Program-made: the position numbers and the translations under genes
Notes under the pieces: model-generated
What the model was told of the DNA's origin: nothing
What the model saw: only the letters and a program-made list of their open reading frames with translations
Databases searched by the model: none
Assembly: GCF_026151205.1 (NCBI RefSeq)
Contig: NC_087083.1
Location: 684,001 to 744,000, forward strand
From: Bolinopsis microptera
Taxonomy: Eukaryota; Ctenophora; Tentaculata; Lobata; Bolinopsidae
DNA: 60,000 nt
Direction of reading: 5' to 3'
Shown here: one piece after another, positions 10,550 to 21,929 of the stretch
Layout: every line of letters starts with the position of its first letter
Numbering within the stretch: the first letter of the stretch is position 1

Positions 10550-13113
10550 TTAGCAGGAAGACTCACACATTTCGTGGAGCAACTACTTTAATTGATCAGA
10601 TCTGGTCGAATTATTTTACTGAGGACACGAGTACATATGTTATAGATAATTCTATTTCCAATCACAGACCTTTAGTACTCTCAGTTCCACTCAATCTTAA
10701 TTCGTACGCTGACAATAACTCTGGGGGTGATAATGGCACTAAACCCTTTTTACTTCACAATGTTTCCCCTGAAAATTATGAAAAGTTTGGTGTTGAGTTT
10801 AATTCTTATTTTGCTAACTTTACTAATTTGATTGCCAACAACCCAGATTCAGTAAACTCAGCTGTATCAGCGCAATCTTCCTTTACAGATTTCTTCACTA
10901 CATTCAAACAATTGTATTTTGAACATATTGTGGAAGAAATTGACTTGAATAGTAGTAAGCGTAATCACTACTTCAAACCTTGGATTACAATAGCTATTGC
11001 CAAGTCCTGTATGACCAAAAATACGCTGTATAATGCATGGGTTAATTCGAGAGGTTCTCCGAATGAAACCATAGCCATGACTGTTTATAAGTCATATCGC
11101 GCAAAACTACGTGATATTATAAGATTTCGAAAAAGTTGTTATTTTCGTGATAAATTCACCCGTGCTTCTGGCAATATCAAAAAATGCTGGCAAATTATCA
11201 ACGAGATAAGATGTAAAACAAACAAACTAACATTTCCAGATTACATCTCTGAGAACGGTCAACTTATACGTGAACGTCGTGTTATCTGTACCCACTTTAA
11301 CAAGTATTTCACTTCTATCGCTGATAAACTTAACGAGAAGAAGTATGATGATAATTCTAACCCAGTCCTGGTCCCTGATTTTCGTGACTTTCTACATTCT
11401 CCTGTTACAAACACTATCTTTCTTAAACCCATAGTATTTTCTGAGATTAGTGAGATTATTCGTAAACTTAACAGCAACAAGTCATCAGATTTCTCTCCTA
11501 GAATTCTTAAGTTATTTAATTATCAGTTTTCCACCATTCTTACTCATCTTTTTAACAACTGTATGAACAACTCATTATTTCCTTCGGAACTTAAAATTGC
11601 CAAAGTTTTACCGCTTTTTAAAAGTGGTGACCGTAACTCTGTTTCAAACTATCGACCAATTTCAATACTTCCAGTTTTTTCCAAAATCTTTGAAAAGCTG
11701 ATACAGTCAAGGTTAATTTCGTTTTTTACAAAGGAAAATGTTCTCCACGAGGGTCAGTTTGGATTCAGAAGTGGGCGTTCGACCATACAGGCACTTAACA
11801 CGTCTATCTGCAACATTTTAAAAAGTCTGGATCAGAAAAATCACACTTTAGCTATCTTTATAGATTACTCTAAAGCTTTTGATACTATCAAACATTCTAT
11901 CTTACTTCAAAAGCTGTATCATTACGGAATTAGAGGGAAGGCTAATGAACTTCTTGCAAGCTATCTTACAGGAAGATCTCAATATGTTCATTTTGATCAG
12001 GACACTTTTTCCGATTGTCTCCCTATAACTTGTGGCGTCCCCCAAGGCTCTGTCCTGGGTCCACTACTTTTTATTCTGTATATAAATGACGTAACATCTT
12101 GTCAATGTACTTGTGACAATACTGCAGTCTGTACGAGCAATTGTGCAGATAGAAACTTGTTCGTCTTATTTGCAGACGACTGCAATACGTTTATTACAAA
12201 TGAAACTCTGGGTGGTGCTTTTGAAAAAGCGAACGCACTTCTTTGCAATCTTAAATCTTATATTGATGCCAACTACCTTCATATTAACCTTACTAAATCT
12301 AAATTCATGCTCTTCAGAACACCTCGCTCGAAGCCTAATTTTGAGGCTGATAATTATACTTTGACCTATGATGGCTACAATTTACAGCGAGTTAAATGTA
12401 TCAAGTTTCTGGGGGTGTTTATTGAGGAGTCGCTAAATTGGTCAGATCATATAAACTATATCGGGAAGAAGGTTTCCAAAGTTAATGGTGTGCTTTATCA
12501 ACTTCGTAAAACCGCCCCTAAAATGTTAAGAATTGCTATTTTTAATGCACTCGTACAGTCGCATCTTTCCTATGGGATCACGGTTTGGGGAAGCAGCACA
12601 GCAACTAATAAGTTGAATAAACTTTTTATCAATCAAAAAAAGGCATTAAGAAATGTGTTCGGGATTCGCAGAGTTAACAAACATCAGCAAGGAAATACGA
12701 AGCGTGTTTTCAGTGAAAACAAAGTGCTTACCGTGTATGGACTTTATCATAAATTTATTCTCACTGAGGGATTTCAGGTAGTGCATGCTGGTGGTTACCC
12801 AACGTTACTAAGAAAACACTTTCAAACTTCAGCTGTTAATGATAAACGGCTTATTTGTCCTAGAGTGTATTATAAAGATAATATGCACAACATGTTATAC
12901 GCTGTTCCCAGAATCTGGAATGCTGTTAACAACTCAAGTTATCTCACTAGAAATATCACCACAATTTCATCCTTCAAGAACAATATTAAGCAGTTCATTC
13001 TCATGTACCAATCTAATGGTTCAAATAACACATGGGAACCATCCAATCTTGATGCGCAAACATTTTTTGTCACTGCATCTAAGAACCCCGAGTCATACTC
13101 AGTTACACGTTAA
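10550..13113 (+). pseudogene. Element A ORF, 3' part: endonuclease end and reverse transcriptase
   Basis: About 850 codons continuing the frame left at 9098. The start supports the end of the endonuclease ('TFRGATTLIDQIWSN', then 'SNHRPLVLSV', the conserved S-x-H region). RT blocks follow: 'KVLPLFKSGDRNSVSNYRPIS' split around 11600-11670, 'GQFGFRSGRST' near 11755, 'FIDYSKAFDT' near 11860 (first catalytic Asp), 'CGVPQGSVLGPLLFILYIND' near 12030-12090 and 'LFADDCNTF' near 12165 (catalytic Asp pair). The frame is open throughout with a single TAA at 13111, so the copy looks young. Function is lost because the ORF is split by element B and no independent start is evident. Confidence 0.85.
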
Positions 13114-13458
13114 CACCATGCATGTTGTTACCATATTGCATGTTTTTGATATTTTGGCATGTGACTGCATGTACATTTACATGTTCAAATTGGACATTTT
13201 TTAGATTCTTATTCAAGCTGGGTAATTCCGACTGCATGTGCATGTTCATGTTCAATTTGTGACAATTCTTATTCAGTGTGTGTGATCATTTGAGCTGCGT
13301 TTTTAGCTGTTTTACCTTGCTTAATGTTCTATTTTGAATCTTAAATTACCCCCTGAGGGGCATAGCTCCAACACTTCCCCCTCATTAAACGCCCCGTTTC
13401 TTTACTATGTGGGGGTTTGATAACCCCCCCATTTTCCGTAACCTTATTTCAGCAGCTT

Positions 13459-13508
13459 TTCTCACTTGGTGTCGCACAGTACATGTATTGTGCGACACCG
13501 GGTGAGAA
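13459..13508 (+). other. Hairpin in element A 3' region
   Basis: TTCTCAC-(TT)-GGTGTCGCACA pairs with TGTGCGACACC-(GG)-GTGAGAA around the short loop GTACATGTA. The stem is about 18 bp plus a 2x2 mismatch. LINE 3' UTRs commonly carry a stem-loop recognised by their own reverse transcriptase; that role here is inference. Confidence 0.7.
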
Positions 13509-13539
13509 GAGTCAAACGGGGTTCGAGATGCTCGGGTTT

Positions 13540-13563
13540 AAGATCACCAGATTACCTGATCTT
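13540..13563 (+). other. Second short hairpin downstream
   Basis: AAGATCA and TGATCTT flank a 10-base loop. It lies 31 bp after the previous hairpin, so both may belong to one structured 3' UTR. Confidence 0.45.
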
Positions 13564-13980
13564 ACTGGAAGTCACAACTTTGACACTACGCCTAAAGCAT
13601 GGACGCATACGGGAAAACTCACTGCATCCTGATGCTGACTATTCCCTCATCTTTCTCACTGATAGCAAATTTATCCCTACTCTGCTATTACTACTAAGTT
13701 ACTGCCTACTACTCTAGTTACCCTGTCTTGACTACCTTTTGATTGGGAAGCTAGTTGAACTTTATTATTTTATTATGGACACATTGGATCTCTGTTAATA
13801 ACAATTTTTGACATCTGTTGTAATACAGTAATGTATGTGATTTTCGCGTTTTTCCTCATTTATTCTGATCATGGATATTGATTGATACTAAGATTTTCAC
13901 ATTTATGAGAGTTTTTGAATTTTGGTCGCGTAATTTTGATTTTATTTGATTTTTGAACAAAATCTTTATTTAATTAGATT

Positions 13981-15990
13981 TCACTTTGTTTTTGACCAGT
14001 GGCTTACAAGCTTCTGGGTCCTGTTTTGAATTTTTTGGAGTGGATTGTTAGGGCCCTGGCATTTGCCGACAAAGCGGTTTTTATTTTTATGTTTTATAAT
14101 CCTGTTGATTTGTATATACCGTTTTGAAAATTTTTCAAATCTAAAATCTCTAGTAGGGCTGGTAAGGTATGATGCCAGAAGCATCTACACCCAACCTCTA
14201 CCGTAAAAAGCTGAGCTTTCCAACCACTGCCATGCAGCCCAGGAATAAGCTCTCTGTTCTAACGTGCTTGTTTACGTTCTACTTGGTCACTAAAGTTACT
14301 CTCATCACCATTCACCAACCGTCAACTCTACTAAAATGACACCACCTTTCATTTATCAGACCAGACTACAATATCAGGACGTTCTGCAGTTCCGTAGATG
14401 TCATCTTCGTCCCAGATAATCTGCCAATCTTGGTCTTTCTCAAAAGGGCTCTCTCTTTTCATCTTCGTCTTTGGTTTTTTGTTAACAGCTGCTAGATGGT
14501 TAGAAGCCTTCCAGTTCTGAACTTCAAGTTTAAAATCTTTGCTGTTGAACTTCTTGATTTGATCCAGAAGGGATTTTGCAATGACCCGCAGCACGTTGTC
14601 ATGCCTCCAATTGTATCGTTTGTTGTTCAGCGAGAAGTTGCAAGCTACCAAAATGTGCTTAATGTTGCAGTGTCTCCATCCGCAAAATGGTCAGTGTCCT
14701 GTGTCAGCATAGTTCCAAAGGCTCATGTTTGCTGGCTACACTCCAATTGGATCCCAAGCCTATCCTGCCTTGCACTGTTACCCCTACTAACTTTCTGAAG
14801 TAAAGATCTCTTTCTCTACTTCTCTAGCACTCAGCTCATTGGTGTAACCCCACCGACTGCTCCCTTCTTGTTTCTTGGCCCTGTGTTCATAGACCTCCTT
14901 AACTTTAGGATCCTTGCTGTTCTTTAGAGAGTAACCTTTAGACACCTGAAGGAACTTGTATAAGTCCGATAGTCTTTTAAGGTTTAATCCAAAGCAATCC
15001 TTATTTCTATAAAGCACACTGACAGTAATTGTCTTTGTTACACCTAGCCATTTCTTCAGATACTTCGTACATATTGCTTCAAGATCTTTGACAAAACTAA
15101 CCGGGAGATTGTAGATCATCAGGTCCCAGGAAAGCTTGCTGGTTAGGAGGTTGTTGTAAATCCAGCATTTCATCACTCCATTGAGGCCTGATCCGTCCAC
15201 TGCCTGAAACAGTGTAATCAGTTTGTCGTCTATCAGCTTCTTGGTATCTTTGAGGCCCAGATCCATGCATATATCCAGTGGCCAATAAACTTCATCGGTG
15301 TATTTCCAATAAACTGGATTTGAGCTACATCTATGAAAATTTCAGGGTCATAGGACACATACCTTCCATCTATAACATTTACTCGGCTTGGCTTTCATTT
15401 TCCTTGACCATTTTCCTTTCCATCACATCTATCAGCTTCTTTATCTTATCCAGCCTGGGAGACTTCAGCGTTAGGTCGTCAGCAAAAGTACGACTTGACG
15501 TGCTGCTAGAACTAAAAGACGGCTTGTAACCCAAGTCGCTTAGATTTTTCAGGAGATCTTAATAGCATGTCGAAAACTATTAAGAACAGTACAACCGATA
15601 GAGGGTCGTCCTGAAAAAGACATAACATATAGAAGAACCAGTTTGTTTTCCAGCCCTTTTATTTGTCAACACTCTCACAATCAGCTCATCATAGTACTTA
15701 AACATATATTCTATGAGCCAGTTTGGGAACTTATAATGTCTTAGAGCATATATTATCAAGTTGTGGGGAACCCGGCCGTAGGCGTTCATTAGGTCCACCC
15801 AAACTGCAAAGATCTGTCGTCTATTAGATTTGGCATCCTTCAACTCTTCCATCAGAGCCTGAGTATGCTCGAGGCAACCTGGTGTCTTACGCAGGAATCC
15901 TTTCTGAATGGACGTGTCTATGTAGCTATTACTGACCGTATACTCTAGCATTCTGTCCGCTAGTAATCCCATCTGCAACCTCCCACTAGT
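13981..15990 (-). pseudogene. R2-like reverse transcriptase relic
   Basis: Three minus-strand pieces lie in the right order for one protein. The first (15978-15580) has 'KGFLRKTPGCLEHTQAL' and 'VDLMNAYGRVPHNLI', the palm motif with its catalytic Asp in the R2/NeSL-like style (D-x-x-N-A-Y-G). The second (15266-14787) has 'MKCWIYNN', 'KKWLGVTKT' and 'GLNLKRLSDLYK', typical of the thumb and post-RT part. The third (14700-14349) reads 'KHILVACN', then 'RYNWRHDNVL' and 'RPDIVVWS', the conserved C-terminal block of this family. Frame changes, stops and a missing middle (including the second Asp pair) show it is dead. Ends are approximate. Confidence 0.7.
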
Positions 15991-16131
15991 ATAGTGTTTA
16001 CTATAACTATAAATAGTGCAAGACTAAAAGTTCTACGTAAATCTTATCGTTATTTCTACTCAGTTCATTATACTTACATCAGCTATTGAGTTATGGTCAA
16101 TTGAAGAGTAAGACTGGATCTGGAGGAGTAA

Positions 16132-16167
16132 TTTTAGGGCCTACGACAGTGGTCGTAGGCCCTAAAA
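16132..16167. repeat. Perfect 16-bp inverted repeat with 4-base loop
   Basis: TTTTAGGGCCTACGAC pairs perfectly with GTCGTAGGCCCTAAAA across the loop AGTG. A further half-copy (GTCGTAGGTAC) follows immediately. It could be the end of a foldback transposon or a structured RNA element. Confidence 0.8.
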
Positions 16168-16179
16168 ATGGTCGTAGGT

Positions 16180-16315
16180 ACTAGCAAAACTGCGCGTTTT
16201 GCTCTGGAAACACACTTTCTTAGAGACTTTACTGGCGTATCCTCAAGAATAACCTAACTTGTTCAATTTTAGGGAGGGCACCAAAAGGGGAGGGGCGCCA
16301 ATAAGGGTCGCATGA
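16180..16315 (+). repeat. Flanking repeat, copy 1
   Basis: Shares with 20148-20290 the sequence of features GCG(C/A)GTTTTG(C/T)TCT, (A)AACACAC/AATACACA, a CGTAT-CTC/CTTC segment, and GGGGAGGGGCGCCAA / GGGGAGGGGGCGCCAA. Similarity is partial but collinear and in the same orientation. Confidence 0.6.
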
Positions 16316-16764
16316 TCATTTTGTTACCCAAATTAAATGTGATTCTAAAGTGTCTCACGTACTCTCCCCCACTCTGCCACTCTCGCTCTCTCTCTCCCCT
16401 CATAACAGATTTGCAATATAATCAGGTAATTTCGCAGTGGACCTCCAGATTGCCTATCAAGTATTACTATTAGATACGCGAAGGGCACTAAATTGTGGTG
16501 TGCTTGGACTGAGCGAGTTAATACTTTCGCACCGTTTTAACTACGAAAATGTAAAAGCCGAGTTTATACGTTTGCATTTCAACTGCGATAGTGAAGTCCC
16601 GGCCGTAGGCACGGGTTAAACACTAGTAATTTATATAATTTGACAGTTGACCTGCAATCACAATTGATAGTGCAGATTCTATCTTTTAATTGAACCTCAA
16701 AATTAGCATACTGCTAATTTTTACACCTTGAAATGACTGTCTCCAGATTGATTCTGATTAAGAT

Positions 16765-16802
16765 AGCGCCCCCCCTGTCGAAAATCCTGGCTACGCCCTT
16801 GT
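16765..16802. repeat. DNA-transposon-terminus-like sequence
   Basis: The segment CCCCCCCTGTCGAAAATCC followed by TGGCTACGCCCTTG resembles, as its complement, the GGCGTAGCCAGGATTTT-type ends shared by several animal DNA transposons. No partner terminus is found nearby, so this may be a solo fragment. Confidence 0.3.
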
Positions 16803-17157
16803 AAATCCGTATTTATACACGCAGTTGTTGATCATTCATGTTTCAGAAAACGGAATTGCACCTAGAGCTGTGAAAGATTTCGGTAGTGATCGCCACAAAA
16901 GACAAACTATTGGTTAGCAATATTATTTTCTTTCACTTCCATGCTCGATCAAGTGTTATCGGCCACGGCTGTATTGATGTACTGATATCAATTGTTGGAT
17001 CAAAATCATGTCATAATTTGATTAGATTATTTGTATTGAAAGTATTTCAAAGTAGGTTAACAAGATCGTATGAAAATAATTTATTTTTATTTTAAAAGAT
17101 TTAAGAAAAGAAATTGGAAACTGCCATTTAAACTCATCCAAATTTTTTAACAAAGTG

Positions 17158-17762
17158 ACAGTGGTGTAACCATGGTAACTAGTAGCAGTGTTGTAACCAT
17201 GGTAACTAGTAGCAATAGTGTAACCATTGTAACTAGTAGCAATGGTGTAACCATTGTAACTAGTAGCAGTAGTGTAACCATGGTAACTAGTAGCAGTGGC
17301 ATAACCATGGTAACTATAGTAGCAGTGGTGTAACCATAGTAACTAGTAGCAGTGGTGTAACCATGGTAACTAATAGCAGTGGCATAAACATGGTAACTAG
17401 TAGCAGTGGTGTAGCCATTGTAACTAGTAGCAATGGTGTAACCATGGTAACTAGTAGCAGTGGTGTAACTATGTTAACTAGTAGCAGTATGTTAACCATG
17501 GTAACTAGTAGCAGTGGCATAACCATGGTAACTAGTAGCAGTATGGTAACCATGGTAACTAGTAGCAGTGGTGTAACTATGTTAACTAGTAGCAGTATGT
17601 TAACCATGGTAACTAGTAGCAATGGTGTAACCATGGTAACTAGTAGCAGTGGTGTAACCATGGTAACTAGTAGAAGTGATGTAACCATGGTAACTAGTAG
17701 CAGTATGGTAACCATGGTAACTAGTAGCAGTGGCATAACCATGGTAACTAGTAGCAGTATTT
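17158..17762. repeat. 27-bp minisatellite, about 22 copies
   Basis: The unit is about TAACTAGTAGCAGTGGTGTAACCATGG. Variants change GTG to GCA/AAT or shorten the middle to CAGTATGGTAACC, giving 18-bp half units. Both strands stay open (VTSSSGVTM or LLLVTMVTP repeats) because the unit is a multiple of three without stops. I do not treat these as genes. There are no unique spacers between units. Confidence 0.9.
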
Positions 17763-17979
17763 TTTTATGAAAATCTTTTCAAAATTTACATACAATATAA
17801 CATGTGGCGCAAAATAAAATCAAAGTATAACTGATTGCGATCTCTAAAGGACAGATGTATGTAAATTTCAAAGGGAAACCAGAACGCAGTAAAATTGTAG
17901 TCGAAACCACACCGCACAAGCCTAGTCCCTGGTAAATGAAAATCAATCAAATAATATGTTGATAAAAAATCATATCCCA
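17763..17979. other. Short AT-rich spacer
   Basis: Probable 3' flank of the ORF1 relic that ends at 17980. I see no poly(A) or ORF2 remnant here. Confidence 0.35.
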
Positions 17980-18725
17980 TCAGTCCTTCTCGGAGCTTAC
18001 GATTTTATTGTTCCTTATAACATGAACTCGCTGAGGCTCCAATTCCCGTTTCTGCTTAACTTCAAGAAATAACTTCCTGAAGGCAGCTCTCTGCTCGGCT
18101 GATCGGTCGGGGCTGATGTACACTGAGTCATACCCCTCCACTTCTCTTAGTTTTCTCGCTTTGCTCAACACTCGCCGCACATGATCTGAGCCGCTGAGAG
18201 TGAACTTGATAGGTTTAACGGCTGGTCCTCCATCTGATACAGTTCTCCCCATCCTACATCAAGAAACATTTCGAGGTTTCTCATCTATGTTTTCTAGTAC
18301 CTCAAGCACTCTCTTTTCCAGGATTTCTTCACTCTTTTCTGGTAGACCGTAGATGACCAGATTTTGACTACGATCCTCTTCCTCGGAGGCACGTTTCAGA
18401 GCAGCTTTCATTTTCTTAGGCGCTAGCGCCTTGCTGCATGAATTCTTCACAACTGACGACCAGGCTTTGAGTTCGCTTTTCACTGTCGTCTGAACAGAGG
18501 TCAAATCTTCACTTTTCTTCTCAAGCAATTGTCCTTGCGGTTTAATCACAGTGTGCTGATCTGCATTCTTTTCGTCCTTCAGTTGGTCGATTTCATTTTG
18601 TAGTTTGGTGGCTGAAAACAACAGCGGTGAACAATAACTGTCGAGAATGTCGATAAAAGTTTCCATCCAATCACACAGCATAGCCTTGGTGATCTGAGGC
18701 TTGTTGAGCGTTTCTTTACGAGTTT
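17980..18725 (-). pseudogene. LINE ORF1-type RRM protein, frameshifted relic
   Basis: Two minus-strand frames (18681-18259 and 18252-17980) together match the intact protein at 32693-33550. Shared blocks are 'NKPQ' plus a helical segment near 18690, a coiled-coil-like middle, 'EEDRSQNLVIYGLPE' near 18370 (RNP-like strand of an RRM), 'LSKARKLREVEGY' near 18160 and 'VYISPDRSAEQRAAFRKL' near 18100. The first frame ends at a stop at 18259 and the second starts in a different phase. No endonuclease or RT lies downstream (towards lower coordinates). Confidence 0.75.
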
Positions 18726-18994
18726 ACGTAACACATTGGATTTCTGAACACCTGCCGCTTGACGCATATCGTTATGTAGCATAGTAACATAATCTGAGCA
18801 CCCAAAATCTGTTCAGCATACATTGATCTGAATTTGAGTGTAGAGTAATTCAACGCTATTTCATCGTCAAGATTCTCCAAGTATATGTTAACCATGATGT
18901 ACAAAGTACACGCAGGGCCAGTTTAATATACACGAGTATATTATCTGCTACACCGTGAGAGCTGTTTAAACCGACGCAAAAGCAATTAACTGAT

Positions 18995-20065
18995 AAGACA
19001 ATGGTAACCATGGTAACTAGTAACAGTGGTGTAACCTTGTTTTCTTTGCGTGTTTAAAAAAGTTAAAAAGTTCCCGTGGGTAAAAATGTTAAATATAGCG
19101 TGATTTAAAAAAAGTTTAAATAGTAGCAGTGTAAAACCCTGTTTCTGTAGCAAGGGGTAAATGTAACTAGTTGCTGGGGTAACCATGGTTAAATATTTGA
19201 AAATGGGGTTTTTTAATTGGGGAACTAATAGAGTGTTTTTAAAAATGGCTTTTGTACCCGTGGGTAACCATGTTAAATAGTTGCGGGGATAACCCTGGTA
19301 AAATAGTAGGAGGGTATAACCCTTTTTAACTATTGCTGTGGCTAACCCTGGTAACTGTAGCAGTGGGTTTTAACCCTGAAACAGTTTTTAGTGGTTTTTC
19401 CCCTGGAATAAATAGCAGGGGGAAACCCTGGGGGAAATTGTTTGCAGTGGGTTAAACTTTTAATAGTAGCGTGTAAACCATTTATAACTATTTTGCAGTG
19501 GCTAACCATGGTAAAAATAGTTTGCAAATGTCATAACCATGAAACTTGTTTTTTGTGTAAACCCTGTTAATAGTGCGTGGGGTTTAAACCCTGGTTTAAA
19601 TAGTAGCGTGGGTTTACCTTTTTAATGTACGTGTCATAACCATTTTAAAATAGTAGCGTGGGATAAACCATTTTTAAAATATTTGCAGTGGCTTTAAACC
19701 CTGTTAAAAAGTAGCAGTGGGGTTTTCCGTTAAATAGTAGCAGGGTGTAAACCTTTAACCCATTTTTAGTGGGTTTAAAATTTGGGAAAATAGTAAACGG
19801 GGGTATCCTGGTAACTAGTTGCAAGGGGTTTTAAATGGTTTAAATAGTAGAGTGGGGAAACCCGGTTTAAATTTTAGCAGGTTTAACCATGGTTTAAATT
19901 GTTTGCGTGGGTTTAAACCTGGGAAAAAAAGTAGCAGTGGGGTTTAAACCCTGGTTAAAATAGTAGAGTGTTATACCCTGTTAAAATAGTTTTGCAGTGG
20001 TTGGAATAACCCTTTAAAAAATTACTGGGGTTTTTGGTGTAACCATGGTAACTAATCGCAGTGGT
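18995..20065. repeat. Highly decayed block of the 27-bp minisatellite
   Basis: The clean unit is visible at both edges (ATGGTAACTAGTAACAGTGGTGTAACC at 19008; GGTGTAACCATGGTAACTAATCGCAGTGG at 20034). Between them the same rhythm persists with TTTAAACCCTGG-like strings and frequent homopolymer extensions. The errors are mostly homopolymer and indel type, which looks more like poor base calling in a collapsed repeat than ordinary substitution decay. Confidence 0.75.
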
Positions 20066-20147
20066 GTAATGAAGGTCTTGCTTACCCCGCTGTGTGGGAG
20101 GCGCCACCTTAGGTGTCGCCAAATTTCGTTTGAATGTACGACAATTT

Positions 20148-20290
20148 GAAAAATTAAAAAATTGCGAGTTTTGTTCTAGAAATACACATTTTTAAATATT
20201 TCCCGTCGTATCTTCTAAAATTAATTATATCGCCAATTTTACCTTTCTGCTGTAAGAGGGGGAGGGGGCGCCAACATGCAATATTGAAGA
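20148..20290 (+). repeat. Flanking repeat, copy 2
   Basis: Direct-orientation partner of 16180-16315 (GCGAGTTTTGTTCT ... GTCGTATCTTCTAAAAT ... GGGGGAGGGGGCGCCAA). The two copies bracket about 3.8 kb that contains the minisatellites and the ORF1 relic. Confidence 0.6.
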
Positions 20291-20437
20291 ATTTCCCCCT
20301 CCTCCGACATTCAAACTCGTTTCATGAGATGCATTTATATGAGAACAAATTAATTACAATGATTAAATGCATATTATGTTGACAATATAATATAAACGAA
20401 CAAATAGTACTAAGTGTACAATACTTCACTCTATCAG

Positions 20438-21377
20438 GAGGCAAGATAAAGTGGAGGTATGACGGTAACTGTGGTAGTAGGTATCCCCTCCCTGATAACA
20501 GTCCTGGTGAGTGTGACCCTGATGGGGAGAACCCGTGTTGTAGTGCCTGGTGGAGTGGTGTGTGTGGTAACACGGCTGAGCACTGCTCTTGTTCTGACTG
20601 TGTAAACTACAGTATAGTGAGCGAACTGAGAAAATCAGGAGAAAATTGTACAGTAGCAACAGTAACAGTAGGCGGGTTTCTGAAAAATGTGTGTTTTAAT
20701 GAAACGGAGAAACGACACTATTTCAAGTGTACCCACTCTGATGTGTACTTTGAACATGATATGATATTTAATCAGCTTGTCAGTGTTACTTCAGTGTGTG
20801 AAAACGACCGCCACGTGTATCAGGCATGTGGGTTAAACACAGAAATAACAAACACGGATGTGCTGTGTGGAGGCTTGTTTTGCAATAACACATATATCAG
20901 ATGTGTTAAGAACTGTAGTGTAGATAATGATTGTTCTGTAAAGCATGACCCACAATTACAGTACACTGGAACTGGTCATGCTATTAATTCTACTTCTTCT
21001 CCTTCTGCTAGAGCGTACCCAACAAGAGATCTCTGTAATGATAAATGTGACGAAACTGATTGTATAGATGAAAGTGATTGTAACGGGTATAAATACGGAG
21101 TCAACTGCACTAACAGATATACTGGGAGGAAGGAGTATATTTCTGTACACTGGATATGTGACGGATACAGCGACTGTGATAAAGGAGAGGATGAACAGGA
21201 CTGTAAAGTGACTGAAACTACCCCACACACGTGTACACATTACCAACGTAAACTGTGGAATAACGAGAGTAGAAAAGTACCTATATTGGACTATACTAGG
21301 TGCTCCGTATTTGATATAAAGAGTTACATCTATCCATACTGTCTGAACTATCTAGATCAGACTAACTGTTCTGATAT
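20438..21377 (+). pseudogene. LDLa/7TM receptor gene, 5' part of the disrupted exon
   Basis: The exon probably begins after the acceptor CTATCAG at 20437, because the reading frame is meaningful immediately after it ('KWRYDGNCG', 'YPLPDNSPGECDPDG', 'PCCSAWW', 'CGNTAEHCSCSDC'). This is a cysteine-rich N-terminal domain with a chitin-binding-like CCS/CG pattern. More cysteine-rich sequence with N-glycosylation sites follows, then an LDL-receptor class A module ('ICDGYSDCDKGEDEQDC', 21154-21204). The frame ends artificially at 21384 because LINE C begins at 21378. Upstream exons with a signal peptide must exist but were not found. The exon starts with codon phase 1. Confidence 0.8.
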
Positions 21378-21929
21378 GATTTGATTTGATTTGAAACTTT
21401 TACAAATAGTACATTATACAATACAGCAAAGAGAATTAAAAATATACGACATTATTATCATGAGGCATTTGTAGGGTAAAAGTTGTAGTCCATATTGTAT
21501 AAATACTAAAAGCATGGTTAAGTGGTACAAGTTCTGGGGGTATACGTATTACAAGTAATAGTTCTACTCCCAGACTCACTAACACCACCTCCATCTAAAC
21601 ACACAAAATGTATCTAAAACACGCAAATTTAGAATTATCAAAATAAATACATAATGTATCCATGACCCGACTCATAATGCGCCAAAAATTGCGCGCGTAT
21701 CATCACACAGCGATTAAAAGCAAGATTACAGTCGGATATAAAGTTCGCGTAATCCAGTTAAGTATATTAACTGAGGACTGCACCAGGGTCAAATCATGGT
21801 GACAGAACGTAAATGTTATTTAATATTATTTAATAGATTTCTTTTTATATTATAGTTGTTATATTCAGTATCGTGACCGATCTATCAGTGGCGGGGGCCC
21901 ACATATAAATATCATTTGTACTCATTAAC
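21378..21929 (-). other. Element C 3' UTR
   Basis: About 550 bp between the ORF stop and the AAATC tail. It has no ORF or recognisable structure. Confidence 0.6.

Larger units (their letters stand above)
8067..13113 (+). mobile_element. Element A: CR1/Jockey-like LINE, interrupted by element B
   Basis: This non-LTR retrotransposon encodes, in order, a cysteine-rich PHD-like region, an APE-type endonuclease and a reverse transcriptase. The 5' edge (~8067) is where the underlying dispersed repeat loses similarity. Because only the end of a PHD-type motif ('WYCPLC') remains, the copy is probably 5'-truncated. It is split at about 9098/10550 by an antisense insertion. The coding region ends at 13113; the 3' UTR continues downstream to an undetermined end, possibly near 13.97 kb, and contains two hairpins. 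No poly(A) tail or target-site duplication could be set. Confidence 0.8.
13114..13980. other. Probable element A 3' UTR and flank
   Basis: No coding sequence. A short C-rich segment (about 13340-13440) precedes two stable inverted repeats. The rest is T-rich. The 3' end of element A should lie here, but no tail repeat or duplication marks it clearly. Confidence 0.4.
15991..17157. other. Non-coding spacer with repeat fragments
   Basis: It holds a palindrome, one copy of a flanking repeat and a short transposon-end-like sequence, all listed separately. A 60-codon frame at 16437-16619 has no recognisable motif and is not called. Confidence 0.4.

Noticed and set aside
16437-16619. 60-codon plus-strand ORF starting DLQIAYQVLLLDTRRAL
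   Set aside because: Reads smoothly but lacks homology cues, Kozak context and flanking exons.
17158-17762. Regular repeats resembling a CRISPR array
   Set aside because: Units abut with no unique spacers, vary in sequence, and the context is eukaryotic; it is a minisatellite.
17314-17770. Open frames of 135 and 142 codons on both strands
   Set aside because: They are translations of the 27-bp minisatellite (a stop-free multiple of three) with no start or domain support.
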